Source: Edaphobacter paludis (GTDB taxonomy: Bacteria > Acidobacteriota > Terriglobia > Terriglobales > Acidobacteriaceae). From it: a stretch of 64,000 nucleotides of DNA. A program made the position numbers and the translations under genes. Positions within the stretch are counted from its first letter, which is position 1, and each line of letters starts with the position of its first letter. Shown in pieces: positions 25,226 through 34,757 of the stretch. The notes beneath the pieces were generated by a model. That model was given only the letters and a program-made list of their open reading frames with translations. It was not told where the DNA came from and ran no database searches. The stretch spans positions 372,001 through 436,000 of the forward strand of contig NZ_CP121194.1 of the NCBI RefSeq assembly GCF_039993895.1. Direction: 5' to 3'.

Positions 25226-26386
25226 ATGGGTGAGCAGTGTAGGGGTGCAGCTCCGCTGACGCAGTTGGACGAAGATGAGCGCATGTTTCGCGACACCGTG
25301 CGGCGGTTTGCCATAGAGCAGATCAGGCCTCTGGTGCGAGTGATGGATGAGGCCCAGCAGATGGATGCGGGAATCGTTCGGCAACTGTTTGGGCTGGGGT
25401 TGATGGGGATTGCTGTTCCCGAAGAGTATGGCGGGGCGGGTGGGAGTTTTTTTGAGGCGATCCTCGCGGTGGAGGAGCTTTCGGCTGTTGACCCAGCGGT
25501 TGGGGTGCTGGTCGATGTGCAGAATACGCTTTGCGTAAATGCGCTGGTCCGGTGGGCGACGGAGGAACAGAAGCGTCAGTGGCTTCCCCGGCTGGCGGCG
25601 GACACGGTGGGGGCTTATGCGTTGAGCGAGGCAGGCTCGGGGTCGGACGCGTTTGCATTGCAGACTCGGGCCGTACGGCGTGGGGATGACTATGTGCTTA
25701 ACGGGCAGAAGCTGTGGATTACGAACGCTAAGGAAGCGGGGCTGTTTATCGTCTTCGCAACGGTCGATCCTGTGGCTGGATATAAGGGGATTACGGCGTT
25801 TGTAGTGGAGAAAGGCGCGGCCGGATTCACGCTCGGCAAGAAGGAAGACAAGCTTGGGATTCGGGCATCGAGCACGTGTGAGCTGGTCTTTCGGGATTGT
25901 GTTGTGCCTGCGAATCAGGTGCTCGGCGAGGTTGGCCGGGGCTACAAGATCGCCATCGAGACACTGAATGAGGGGCGGATTGGCATCGGCGCGCAGATGC
26001 TGGGGCTGGCAACCGGGGCATGGGGTTACGCGGCGCAGTGGGCCAGAGAACGGAAACAGTTTGGCAAGGCGCTGGTGGAGTTTCAGGCAATGCAGTTTCA
26101 GTTGGCGGAGATGGCGACTGAGATCGAAGCGGCGCGTTTGATGGTCTACAACGCCGCCCGGCTAAAGGATGCAGGTGCGGACTTTTTAAAAGAGGCTGCC
26201 ATGTGCAAGTACTTTGCTTCGCAGGTGGCGGAGCGGGTGGCGAGTCTGGCGGTGGAGGTCTTCGGCGGGTCCGGATTTGTTAAGGACTATCCGGTGGAGA
26301 AGCTCTATCGCGATGCAAAGATCGGGAAGATTTATGAAGGAACCTCATTTATGCAGCTGGCCACGATTGCGAAGTTACTGCTTTAA
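25226..26386 (+). CDS. Acyl-CoA dehydrogenase (short/branched-chain type)
   Basis: A 386-residue flavoenzyme with all family landmarks: ALSEAGSGSDAFAL (FAD-binding signature), VLNGQKLWITNA, ERKQFGKALVEFQAMQFQLA, FGGSGFVKDYPVEKLYRDAKI, and the catalytic Glu in IYEGTSFMQL near the C-terminus. It introduces the alpha-beta double bond in acyl-CoA during fatty acid or branched-chain amino acid breakdown, passing electrons to ETF. The length is standard. The ribosome-binding site is GAGGTGA. It stands alone between regulator and exporter. Confidence 0.92.
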   Translation: MGEQCRGAAPLTQLDEDERMFRDTVRRFAIEQIRPLVRVMDEAQQMDAGIVRQLFGLGLMGIAVPEEYGGAGGSFFEAILAVEELSAVDPAVGVLVDVQNTLCVNALVRWATEEQKRQWLPRLAADTVGAYALSEAGSGSDAFALQTRAVRRGDDYVLNGQKLWITNAKEAGLFIVFATVDPVAGYKGITAFVVEKGAAGFTLGKKEDKLGIRASSTCELVFRDCVVPANQVLGEVGRGYKIAIETLNEGRIGIGAQMLGLATGAWGYAAQWARERKQFGKALVEFQAMQFQLAEMATEIEAARLMVYNAARLKDAGADFLKEAAMCKYFASQVAERVASLAVEVFGGSGFVKDYPVEKLYRDAKIGKIYEGTSFMQLATIAKLLL

Positions 26387-26408
26387 CTGCGTTCCCCGTA
26401 AAGCGCAA

Positions 26409-26454
26409 TTTTAAGAGGTCGATCGTTTTACACTAGTGGTCAGGCCTCTTAAAA
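26409..26454. promoter_or_regulatory. 10-bp inverted repeat immediately before the MFS gene
   Basis: TTTTAAGAGG (26409-26418) and CCTCTTAAAA (26445-26454) are perfect inverted copies; the second ends one base before the ATG at 26456. The 26-base spacer contains a CACTAGTG palindrome. Because the repeat covers the start of the gene, it may be an operator for a substrate-responsive repressor or an mRNA hairpin that hides the start. Confidence 0.5.
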
Positions 26455-26455
26455 C

Positions 26456-27697
26456 ATGACAAAGACTTCCAGTGCAGCATCCCGCGCGCCGCTGCCCTTT
26501 CTTGGGCTGGCGTGTGCCGTGGGCGTTTCCACCATGTATTACAACCAGCCGCTGTTGCTTGAGATGGGGCACACCTATGGGGCGACTGCAGGGCGCACCG
26601 GGTTTGTCGCGGTGGCCACGCAGGTCGGCTATGCGATGGGGCTGCTGTTTTTCGTTCCCCTCGGCGATCTGCTGGAGCGGCGCGCACTGATGATGCGGAT
26701 GTTTGCTGCGGTTGCGGTGGCGCTGGTGCTGGTCGCGTTGGCGCCGAGTTTGAGCTGGCTGATTGCCGGCAGCGTTTTGATTGGGATGTTTGCTTCGGTG
26801 ACGCACGTGGTATTACCGATTGCCCCGGACCTGGTATCGGATGAGCAGCGGGGGCGTGCGATCGGCATTGTGATGACCGGGCTTCTGCTGGGCATCCTGC
26901 TGGCGCGGACGTTCGCCGGTTGGGTCAGCAACGTTACTGGGTGGCGTTATGTGTTTGTTATTGCGGCGGTGATGAATGCGGCGTTTGTGCCTCTATTGTG
27001 GCGGGTGATGCCGAAGCTGCCGCCGAAGCAGAAGCTGAGGTATAGGGATGCGATGAAGTCGCTGTGGACGCTGTATCGGACACAACCATTGCTGCGAGAG
27101 TCGAGTGAGCTGGGAGCGCTGGTGTTTGCTTCGTTCAGTTGCTTTTGGACGACGCTTGCATTTCTCCTGTACAGCCACTACGGGATGGGGGCTGGGATTG
27201 CCGGAACGTTTGGCATCGTGGGCGCGGCAGGTGCGATGGTCGCTCCGATTGCAGGACGGATGTCGGACAAGCATGGCTCGCGGTGGGTGGTTTCAGTGGG
27301 GATGTCGCTGCTGGCGGTTTCGTACCTGCTCCTCTGGGGCGAGGAGAGTGCGCGGATTTCGACGACGCTGCATATGATGGCGCTGGTGGTTGGTGTAGTG
27401 GTGCTGGATATGGGCGCGCAGATGACCCAGGTGGCAAATCAGACCCGGATCTTTGGGCTGGATGCGTCGGCGCGGAGTCGATTGAATACCGTATATATGA
27501 CGGTCTATTTCACCGGCGCAGCGGTCGGGTCGGCGCTGGCGACGCTGGCATGGGTGCATTGGAAGTGGAATGGGGTGAGCGTGCTGGCGCTGGGACTTAT
27601 CGGACTGGCCTTCGTTCGTCACGCGATGGGCGACAAGGGCGGGAATGGGTTGGAACATCGTCCTCTGACGATCGAAGACGAACTGATGGAAGCCTGA
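26456..27697 (+). CDS. MFS transporter, probable drug/metabolite exporter
   Basis: A 413-residue protein with twelve hydrophobic segments. It begins near VSTMYYNQPLLLEM, the signature of a family of putative MFS exporters, and has the loop motif LGDLLERRALM after TM2 and its repeat GRMSDKHGSRWVV in the second half. No substrate can be named. There is no good Shine-Dalgarno sequence, since the right arm of an inverted repeat occupies that place. Confidence 0.85.
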   Translation: MTKTSSAASRAPLPFLGLACAVGVSTMYYNQPLLLEMGHTYGATAGRTGFVAVATQVGYAMGLLFFVPLGDLLERRALMMRMFAAVAVALVLVALAPSLSWLIAGSVLIGMFASVTHVVLPIAPDLVSDEQRGRAIGIVMTGLLLGILLARTFAGWVSNVTGWRYVFVIAAVMNAAFVPLLWRVMPKLPPKQKLRYRDAMKSLWTLYRTQPLLRESSELGALVFASFSCFWTTLAFLLYSHYGMGAGIAGTFGIVGAAGAMVAPIAGRMSDKHGSRWVVSVGMSLLAVSYLLLWGEESARISTTLHMMALVVGVVVLDMGAQMTQVANQTRIFGLDASARSRLNTVYMTVYFTGAAVGSALATLAWVHWKWNGVSVLALGLIGLAFVRHAMGDKGGNGLEHRPLTIEDELMEA

Positions 27698-27772
27698 GTG
27701 CCTAGCGAAGGCGCTCGCATGGAAGACGGCGGCAGAGGAATGGTATCGTCATCGGGATGTTGATGAGACCCA

Positions 27773-27791
27773 TTGTTTCGTTGCGAAACAA
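27773..27791. promoter_or_regulatory. 19-bp inverted repeat before the sialate O-acetylesterase gene
   Basis: TTGTTTCG-TTG-CGAAACAA is a perfect 8-bp inverted repeat 15 bases before the ATG, directly followed by AAAAAAGGA, which includes the ribosome-binding site. A repressor bound here would block the gene. The 109-base gap holds nothing else. Confidence 0.45.
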
Positions 27792-27806
27792 AAAAGGATC
27801 GACCTG

Positions 27807-29327
27807 ATGCTGACTCAGAGGCTGAGATTTATTGGGGCTGGTGTACTTTTTCTTCTTCCCTTCGCGACGAGCGCGGCCGCGGAGATTCGTCTACCGCACC
27901 TCTTCAGCGACCATACCGTGCTACAGCGCGAGGCTCCCATCCATATATGGGGATGGTCGCAGCCGGAGGAGAAGGTTACGGTCCGGTTTCATGCGCAGAC
28001 ACGGTCTGCGGAGGCGAATGCGGAGGGCGAGTGGAGCTTGTGGCTGATGCCGGAGCAGGCAGGTGGACCGTATACGCTGACAGCGCAGGGCAGTTCAGGC
28101 GGTGTGGACTCCGCAGTCACTTTTTCGGACATCCTTGTAGGCGACGTGTGGGTGGCATCGGGCCAGTCGAATATGGAGTTTCCCCTGAAAGGTTTTGGGG
28201 GAAATACTGTGCTGAAGAACGGCGCACAGGAGATCGCTCAGGCCACCGTGCCGCAGGTGAGGCTCTTGCGAATCGAGCATAAGAGCTCGGATATCCCGGT
28301 GGAGGATGTCGATGGTACGTGGACGCTGTGCACCCCGGAGACGGCGGCGAATTTCTCCGCCGTCGCTTACTTCTTTGGCAGGGAGATTAGCCAGAAGGAG
28401 CATGTTCCGATTGGCCTGATCGATGCAACATGGGGCGGGACGCCGGTGGCGTCGTGGATCAGCCTGGATGGGATTGGTGCGGATGCCTCCTTAATGCCGC
28501 TCTTTGCAACGCGGGCGCGCTTCGCTGATGAACAGAGTAGCGTTCCAAGAGTGGAGGCTGCGGAGAAGCGGGAGGATGCGGCGGCGTTGGGTGCCCATCA
28601 CGCATTGCCAAAGCATCCCTGGCACCCGGATGAGACCTCGTGGGTGCCTGCGGCATTGTTCAACGGGATGATTTCTCCGATGACACCGTATTCCATCAAA
28701 GGCGTGATCTGGTATCAGGGCGAGTCTGACAGCGCGCCGGCGACCGGGCCGATCTATGCGAAATCTTTTTCGACGATGATCGGTGACTGGCGCAGCCATT
28801 GGCACGAGGGGAACTTTCCGTTTCTTTTCGTCCAGATCTCGAGCTACAATTCGCCCGGCGAGTTGTGGGGAATCGTTCGCGACCAGCAAAGACGCACATT
28901 GGCGGTGAGCAATACAGCGATGGCAGTCTCGCTTGACGTAGGTACTCCCGATAACGTGCATCCGCCGGACAAGCAGACGGTAGGCGCGCGACTGGCGGTG
29001 GCGGCGCGGGGTCTCGTCTATGGAGAAGCTGTGGATTACTCGGGTCCATTGTTCCGCCAGGCCACGCGAGATGGCTCAGGGATACGCGTGTGGTTCGACC
29101 ACGCTGCCGGATTGCGAAGTAAGGGCGGCCCGCTAACCGGGTTCGAGATTGCCGGGGCAGACAAGCAGTTTGTCCCCGCTGCGGCGGTGATTCAAGGCTC
29201 GTCCGTTGAGGTGACAAGTAGCGCGGTAAAGAACCCGGAATATGTGCGTTATGGATGGGAAAACGTCACGGCTGCAAATCTCTACAACCGCGCCGAGCTG
29301 CCAGCCTCGACGTTTACGTCTGAATAA
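27807..29327 (+). CDS. Exported sialate O-acetylesterase
   Basis: A 506-residue SGNH-type hydrolase with a signal peptide (residues 1-24, ending SAAAEI). The family's catalytic Ser lies in WVASGQSNMEFPL (~residues 115-127) and the Asp-x-x-His in DNVHPPDKQTVG (~384-395). Other landmarks are GLIDATWGGTPVASW and VIWYQGESD. Such enzymes remove acetyl groups from sialic acids or, in soil bacteria, from plant cell-wall polysaccharides in the periplasm. The ATG follows AAGGA. Confidence 0.85.
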   Translation: MLTQRLRFIGAGVLFLLPFATSAAAEIRLPHLFSDHTVLQREAPIHIWGWSQPEEKVTVRFHAQTRSAEANAEGEWSLWLMPEQAGGPYTLTAQGSSGGVDSAVTFSDILVGDVWVASGQSNMEFPLKGFGGNTVLKNGAQEIAQATVPQVRLLRIEHKSSDIPVEDVDGTWTLCTPETAANFSAVAYFFGREISQKEHVPIGLIDATWGGTPVASWISLDGIGADASLMPLFATRARFADEQSSVPRVEAAEKREDAAALGAHHALPKHPWHPDETSWVPAALFNGMISPMTPYSIKGVIWYQGESDSAPATGPIYAKSFSTMIGDWRSHWHEGNFPFLFVQISSYNSPGELWGIVRDQQRRTLAVSNTAMAVSLDVGTPDNVHPPDKQTVGARLAVAARGLVYGEAVDYSGPLFRQATRDGSGIRVWFDHAAGLRSKGGPLTGFEIAGADKQFVPAAAVIQGSSVEVTSSAVKNPEYVRYGWENVTAANLYNRAELPASTFTSE

Positions 29328-29457
29328 TAGTGACAGGTTTTCATCGCGGACTATGAGTCGTGTGTGTGGCCTCATTTGTCATACCTCTTGATATAGATCC
29401 ACTTGCACCCGTGCGTCTGAAAATATTTCCCCCAAAACCGACTTTTGCGGTTTATAT

Positions 29458-29471
29458 TGTTAGCGCTATCA
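29458..29471. promoter_or_regulatory. LacI-family-type operator before the TonB receptor
   Basis: TGTTAGCGCTATCA is a near-perfect palindrome centred on GC|GC, like TGTTAGCGCTAACA-type operators of LacI-family sugar regulators. It lies about 80 bases before the start of the receptor. The core octamer TAGCGCTA recurs at 29591-29598 inside the receptor's signal-peptide coding region, 130 bases away. Confidence 0.55.
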
Positions 29472-29551
29472 GACTGCACTCCGGGTTGTGCTGGAATTCC
29501 TTCCTGCCCGGTCTTATTAAACAAATTTGAATGTTATTTTTGGGAGGTCCT

Positions 29552-32500
29552 TTGATAAATCGATTTAGGGTGGCAATAGCTTGTCTTGTGGTAGCGCTAA
29601 CCTATACGCTGCCTGCCTCAGCACAGGAGTATCGCGGCACGATTCAAGGAAACGTGACCGATGCTCAGGGATATGTAGTTGGAGGCGCTGCGGTCGACGC
29701 GAAGAGCGAGCAACAGGACTACAAGATCACCTCGAATGCAAAGGGTTATTTCGTGATTCCTTTCGTACAGCCCGGGACCTATACGGTTACGGTGAAGGCA
29801 AAGGGATTTCGGACCGAGGTACGGCCGGGATTGATTCTCGACGTGGCACAGAAGATCAACCTTAACGTGGGTCTGACAGCCGGTGGCGTGTCAGACACGG
29901 TCACGGTATCGACGAACCCGATCCAGCTGGCGACGACAGATGCTTCTGGCGGAACGGTGATGGATCCGGAAAAGGTGCAGAACCTGCCTCTGAACGGCAG
30001 GCAGGTGTATATGCTGTTGTCCTTGACGCCGGGCGTACGATTTACGCAAAACCAGTTTGGCGCGGGCGGCTACTCGGGAACGCGTGGATGGGACACGTCG
30101 AATTCGTACTCGATCTCTGGGCAGCCGGGAATTACAAACCAATTTATGTTGAATGGCGCGCCGATCTCGGTGCAGGGCGGCGGACCGGCAGGAACCTGGA
30201 ACATTTCGCCGAGTATCGACGCAGTGCAGGAGTTCAAAGTGATGACGATCACCTTCGACGCGCAGTATGGGCGTGTGGGCGGTGGCGCGATGAACACGAT
30301 CCTGAAAAACGGGACGCCTCATTTTCATGGCACGTTATTCGACTACTGGCGGAATTCGCTGTTCGATGCAAATACCTACCAGTTGAATCAGCAGCAGGCA
30401 GCCAAGCCGTTTCACAACGAGCATGACTTTGGAGGGACCGTCGGCGGCCCCTTCCTGAAGCACAATGCCTTCTTCTTTTTCAGCTATGAAGGCTATCGCC
30501 AGGTGCTGCCGGCAGGCGTCGTCACTACTGTGCCTACAGCGGATATGCTGCCGGATGCCAGCGGAAATGTAAACCTGACAAACTATCTTGCTGCAGTCAA
30601 CAAGACAGCGATTTACGATCCAAACACAACGACCTGCGTGGTTCCCTCGGGGAACGGTGGTTGCAAGACATATGGCCGAACGGCTTTCCCCAACAATACG
30701 ATTCCGGCTTCGCGGATCAGTCCCATCGGCTTGAATATCCTCAAGTTGTTTCCTGCGCCGAACAGGCCTGGATATCAGAACAACTATGTCTTCAACGGAA
30801 AAGACAGATACAAGTACAACATGCCGATTGCGCGGGTGGACTACAACTTTACAGACCGGACGCGGCTGTATGGCATCTTCGCGTGGTGGGCAGGGCATGA
30901 GTACCGGAACTCAAACGGGTTCGCAGGGCCAGCTATTAAGGGCAATATCGACAACTACCGCTCGAGCATAACGCAGGTGCTTGACCTTACGCATACGTTT
31001 TCGAACACGCTGGTCTCGGACGTGCGAGCTTCGTTCAACCGCTACTATACGCTTGCTCCGGATGGAGCGTTGTCGGCAGGCGAGGCGAAGCTTTCGGCGG
31101 CCGACCTGGGGTTGAATATGCCGCAGTTGCCGACAACGAAGCATGACTACGCGCCGGAGATCAATATCGGCGACGGCTACCCGGGGATCATTGGAAACCA
31201 GGGCGATCCAACGATGTTCGAGTCGTACGACCTGGGACCGTCGATTACGCAGACGCTTGGACGGCACACGCTGCACTATGGTGGTGAGTTCTCGCTGTAT
31301 CACGACGTTTCAGGCGGAAAAGGGCAGGCGAACGGAAACTTCGGGTTTGGCACGGGATTCACGCAGAATAATCCATTCAAGGGCAACAAGGACGGTTCTG
31401 CCATCGCCGAGACGCTGATGGGATATGCAAATGGCGGCAGCGTTCACTATGGGATCTCTCCCTATGAGTCGTACAAGTACTATGGATTCTTCGTGCAGGA
31501 TGACTGGAAGGTGAATGACAAGTTCGCCATCAATGCGGGTCTTCGATGGGACGACGAACTATCGCCAACGGAGCGGCATAATCGACTGTTAGCGGGTGTT
31601 TGTCTGACTTGCGCCAATCCGATCTCAAGCCAGATCACCTATCCGGCGGGCAATACGCTGCCCAACGGGGCGACGATGGTCAATCCCATTCTTGGTGCAG
31701 TGCAGTTTGCCAGCGATAAACTCCCGGCGTATGACGAACACAGCGCTTACTGGCAACCGAAGCTCGGACTTTCGTTCACCCCGAACCGTTTCATCGTCTT
31801 CCATGGGGGATATACCATCTCGAAGGCGTATGGAATCGAACTGGGAGGAGCCTCGGCGTGGGCCCAGGACACAAGCTATAATGCCTCCCCGGATGGCGGT
31901 CTGCATCCGGCGACGGACTTCCGCAACGGCACACCGTTCCCGAATGGATATATCGTGCCTCCAGGCAGCTCGCAGGGCGCGGAGACGCTGGTTGGTTCGG
32001 GTTTCGGAATCGATCAGCGCAATCGCAAGGTGCCCATCGTGCAGCAATATACTCTTGGGTTCGAGGTGCAGATGCCATTTGGAATCGTGGGTAATCTCGC
32101 ATATCTCGGAGTGCATACCACCCGGCTTCGCGCGTCCAGGCAGATCAATGGTATAAGTGCAGCCGACTTTGCCAAGGGCCATGCCGACCCGAACTATCTG
32201 GACCAGCAGGTGACGAACCCGTTTTATGGGGTGCTGCCAAAGACCGTCTCGCTGGGTCAGAATCCCACCATTCAGGCAAAGTACTTGATGGTGCCGTATC
32301 CGCAGTTCGACGGCAACCTGTACATCTACACCGATGCCAGCGGCTACAGCCACTACAACGCCATGCTGGCGAAGATGGAAAAGCGCTTCTCTCATGGGCG
32401 CGCTTTCAGCAACGGATTGAGCTTCCTGGGATCGTTTACCTGGTCGCGCCTAATGTCGGCGACTGGCCTTCTGAACAACAGCGGTGCGGGTCTGGTCGAT

Positions 32501-33115
32501 GCCAAACCCTATTACGCGGTCGATGGCAACGATCGTCCGTGGGACTTTGCATTCAGTGGGCTGTACGGTCTGCCAATCGGACGGGGCGGCTCGTTCCTGT
32601 CTAACGCGCATGGTGTGCTGGGAGAGGTGGTCAACGGCTGGCAACTGGATTGGATATTCCAGAACAGCGGTGGTACGCCCGTCGGCTTCCCCAACAACGA
32701 TATCTACACCTGCGGGCAATACAATCTGCGGCCGGCACAACGGTCGTATAAGAGCTACCTCAACAATAGTCAGAGCCAATGCTTCACGACGTTCCCGGAA
32801 TATACGGCGGTAACGCAGTTGCCGAGGACGACGAAGTTGCGGAATCCATATGCGCAGCAGACGTCGTTTGGACTGGAGAAGAAATTCTCTATCACGGAAG
32901 GTACAAAGCTGCAGTTCAAGGCGGAGGCCTTCAACGCTACAAACACGGTAATCTTTGGCGGACCAAACACCGGCTCGCCAGAGCAGGCGCCCTCACGCAA
33001 TACGAGTGTGGCAGATCCAAACCAGCCAGGAGCGTGGTCGGGCTATGGGACCGTCGGCTCGACGCAACAGAACTTTCCGCGACAGATGCAGTTTTCGCTG
33101 AAGCTTCTTTTCTAA
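29552..33115 (+). CDS. TonB-dependent receptor, Oar-like with carboxypeptidase-regulatory domain
   Basis: A giant outer-membrane protein (1187 residues). Signal peptide, then an Ig-like carboxypeptidase-regulatory domain (YRGTIQGNVTDAQGYVV, GTYTVTVKAKGFRTE; ~25-115), a plug domain (VMDPEKVQNLPLNGRQVYMLLSLTPGV; VQEFKVMTITFDAQYGR), and a long barrel ending in FSLKLLF with terminal Phe. This is the typical acidobacterial TonB/Oar receptor for sugars or oligosaccharides. I prefer the TTG at 29552 because GGGAGG (29542-29547) precedes it; the ATG at 29531 would include that site in the coding sequence. A terminator follows. Confidence 0.88.
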   Translation: MINRFRVAIACLVVALTYTLPASAQEYRGTIQGNVTDAQGYVVGGAAVDAKSEQQDYKITSNAKGYFVIPFVQPGTYTVTVKAKGFRTEVRPGLILDVAQKINLNVGLTAGGVSDTVTVSTNPIQLATTDASGGTVMDPEKVQNLPLNGRQVYMLLSLTPGVRFTQNQFGAGGYSGTRGWDTSNSYSISGQPGITNQFMLNGAPISVQGGGPAGTWNISPSIDAVQEFKVMTITFDAQYGRVGGGAMNTILKNGTPHFHGTLFDYWRNSLFDANTYQLNQQQAAKPFHNEHDFGGTVGGPFLKHNAFFFFSYEGYRQVLPAGVVTTVPTADMLPDASGNVNLTNYLAAVNKTAIYDPNTTTCVVPSGNGGCKTYGRTAFPNNTIPASRISPIGLNILKLFPAPNRPGYQNNYVFNGKDRYKYNMPIARVDYNFTDRTRLYGIFAWWAGHEYRNSNGFAGPAIKGNIDNYRSSITQVLDLTHTFSNTLVSDVRASFNRYYTLAPDGALSAGEAKLSAADLGLNMPQLPTTKHDYAPEINIGDGYPGIIGNQGDPTMFESYDLGPSITQTLGRHTLHYGGEFSLYHDVSGGKGQANGNFGFGTGFTQNNPFKGNKDGSAIAETLMGYANGGSVHYGISPYESYKYYGFFVQDDWKVNDKFAINAGLRWDDELSPTERHNRLLAGVCLTCANPISSQITYPAGNTLPNGATMVNPILGAVQFASDKLPAYDEHSAYWQPKLGLSFTPNRFIVFHGGYTISKAYGIELGGASAWAQDTSYNASPDGGLHPATDFRNGTPFPNGYIVPPGSSQGAETLVGSGFGIDQRNRKVPIVQQYTLGFEVQMPFGIVGNLAYLGVHTTRLRASRQINGISAADFAKGHADPNYLDQQVTNPFYGVLPKTVSLGQNPTIQAKYLMVPYPQFDGNLYIYTDASGYSHYNAMLAKMEKRFSHGRAFSNGLSFLGSFTWSRLMSATGLLNNSGAGLVDAKPYYAVDGNDRPWDFAFSGLYGLPIGRGGSFLSNAHGVLGEVVNGWQLDWIFQNSGGTPVGFPNNDIYTCGQYNLRPAQRSYKSYLNNSQSQCFTTFPEYTAVTQLPRTTKLRNPYAQQTSFGLEKKFSITEGTKLQFKAEAFNATNTVIFGGPNTGSPEQAPSRNTSVADPNQPGAWSGYGTVGSTQQNFPRQMQFSLKLLF

Positions 33116-33137
33116 GGGCACTAACTTGGGGAACACG

Positions 33138-33166
33138 GGGGCAGCATCTTTTATAGATGCTGCCCC
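33138..33166 (+). terminator. Terminator of the TonB receptor gene
   Basis: GGGGCAGCATC (33138-33148) pairs with GATGCTGCCCC (33156-33166) over a 7-base loop, 22 bases after the stop codon, followed by TGCTGCTTTT. It is an 11-bp perfect stem. Confidence 0.75.
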
Positions 33167-33302
33167 TGCTGCTTTTGAGCAGGAAGAATATAGTTTCAAG
33201 CGAGGAGCCTCACAGTTCCAGGTTCTCAGAGGTGAGATGCGCGACTGATAACCTTTGGCGGGATCAGTAGGGTGAGAGCCGCGGGAACAACTTCAATTCT
33301 AG

Positions 33303-33704
33303 TTTCCGACTGATTTTCTGGCAGATGCGATTCTTGGACCTATCGGTCTGGGTTTTCGTGTGCCGATGCTTCTGATCTCACCGTTCAGCAGAGGTGGGCT
33401 TGTCTCCTCGGATCTCTTCGATCACACTTCTGTGCTGCGGTTTCTCGAAACGCGTTTCGGCGCCGAAGTTCCCAATCTGAGCGCGTGGCGTCGTGCAACC
33501 GTCGGTGATCTCACGAGCGCATTCAACTTCGGAAAACCCGATCAGTCGATTCCTGCTCTGCCGGCTACGCAGCCCGCAATTTCGCAAACCATTAACGGAT
33601 GTCTCGCGAGCCTTGCCAGCACCACGCCGTATCCAATTCCCAACCCGCAGATCATTCCGACACAGGAAACCGGAACGGCCGCTCGACCAAGTGGTCTGTG
33701 CTAG
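33303..33704 (+). pseudogene. C-terminal remnant of a phospholipase C / phosphoesterase
   Basis: The frame reads FLADAILGPIGLGFRVP, then MLLISPFSRGG, SSDLFDHTSVLRFLETRFG, and NLSAWRRATVGDLTSAF, which is the C-terminal signature of the bacterial phospholipase C (phosphoesterase, alkaline-phosphatase-like) family. A stop codon at 33300 cuts the frame; such enzymes are normally over 400 residues and the catalytic N-terminal part is missing. A GTG at 33360 could start a 114-residue peptide, but this would have no active site. The flanking 33167-33302 and 33705-33794 show nothing further. Confidence 0.7.
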
Positions 33705-33794
33705 CAGCGAACGACATCGCAGAGCGGTTGTGTTGCTTAGCCCTTTGAAACCCAGCAAATGCTGGCCGACCTTAATCGATGTCCCAATGCCACG

Positions 33795-34586
33795 TCACTT
33801 CTGGACGCTTCCATCCACAGATGGAAGTGAACCGAGGTAGCGTACCAGATCATTCAGGTCGTCTCCCGTAATTCTTCCTTCATAGGAAGGCATGGGATTG
33901 GTATCGATGATTGTGAACTGGCTGAGTTCTGGCTTGGAATAGGTGGTTACTTTTCCTGACGTATCGATCACTTGCACGTTGTGATCGTCCTGGCTCAGAA
34001 TCCGGCCAGTAAGCGTCTTTCCATCAGCAGTGGTCAGTCGAACGAGGTCGTTGCTGGGGTCGAGCGTTGGCTTTGGGCTGACGATAGCCGCTCGGATTTC
34101 GTCAGGTGTGTGCCGCGCTCCTACACTGTTCAATGCCGGGCCGGTATACCCCCCTTGTTCTTGTATGCGATGACATGCGAGACAGTCGTTCTGGGTAATT
34201 AAGCTCTTCGCTTGTTCGATCTCTGAGGAGTTCAGCGCCGCTGCTGCACCTAAGGTTGAGGGAGGGATCGTAGATGGTGCTGCCGTAGCGGGGGCGGCTT
34301 TATCCAGGGCAAAATTTGTGGATAGGTAGAGGTAGACGTTGTCTATATCTTGCTTTGTGCCATCCGCACCACGGGCAGCCATGTCGTCGACGCTTTTTCT
34401 CCACTCTGCCTGGGTCTTTCTAGCATTGGTAACCATATCCGCGCGATGACAGGCAGTGCAGTTGTGTATGAACTCTGCCTTACCCTTGCCGTCGGGCAGA
34501 TTCTGGCCAAAGGCTGCATTGGATATGCAAAGCCCGCAAAATAACGCACACATCGCCCCAAACACTAATTTGAATTTTTGGTCCAT
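33795..34586 (-). CDS. Exported di-heme cytochrome c
   Basis: A 263-residue periplasmic protein with a signal peptide (residues 1-28). Two haem-attachment motifs are present: CTACH (Cys43, Cys46, His47) and CLACH (Cys135, Cys138, His139). The C-terminal segment TLTGRILSQDDHNVQVID resembles the haem-binding domain found with membrane-bound or exported dehydrogenases, and NPMPSYEG supplies a candidate axial Met. It lies downstream of, and in the same direction as, a PQQ sugar dehydrogenase and is its likely electron acceptor. Confidence 0.88.
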   Translation of the reverse strand: MDQKFKLVFGAMCALFCGLCISNAAFGQNLPDGKGKAEFIHNCTACHRADMVTNARKTQAEWRKSVDDMAARGADGTKQDIDNVYLYLSTNFALDKAAPATAAPSTIPPSTLGAAAALNSSEIEQAKSLITQNDCLACHRIQEQGGYTGPALNSVGARHTPDEIRAAIVSPKPTLDPSNDLVRLTTADGKTLTGRILSQDDHNVQVIDTSGKVTTYSKPELSQFTIIDTNPMPSYEGRITGDDLNDLVRYLGSLPSVDGSVQK

Positions 34587-34757
34587 ATCGTCGTCGCTTT
34601 TTCAGTTTTACAGGATGTGGAGTCGAGTGGGTCTTTCGCTTATCGACTTCGACTCGCCTTGGTGTGGATGTTCCGGTCCGCCGTCTGGATAGAACGGTGG
34701 ACCGGAATATTGAGCTGGTTTACACGCATTTCTCTTGGTTGCAGAAAAAGAACGTGC

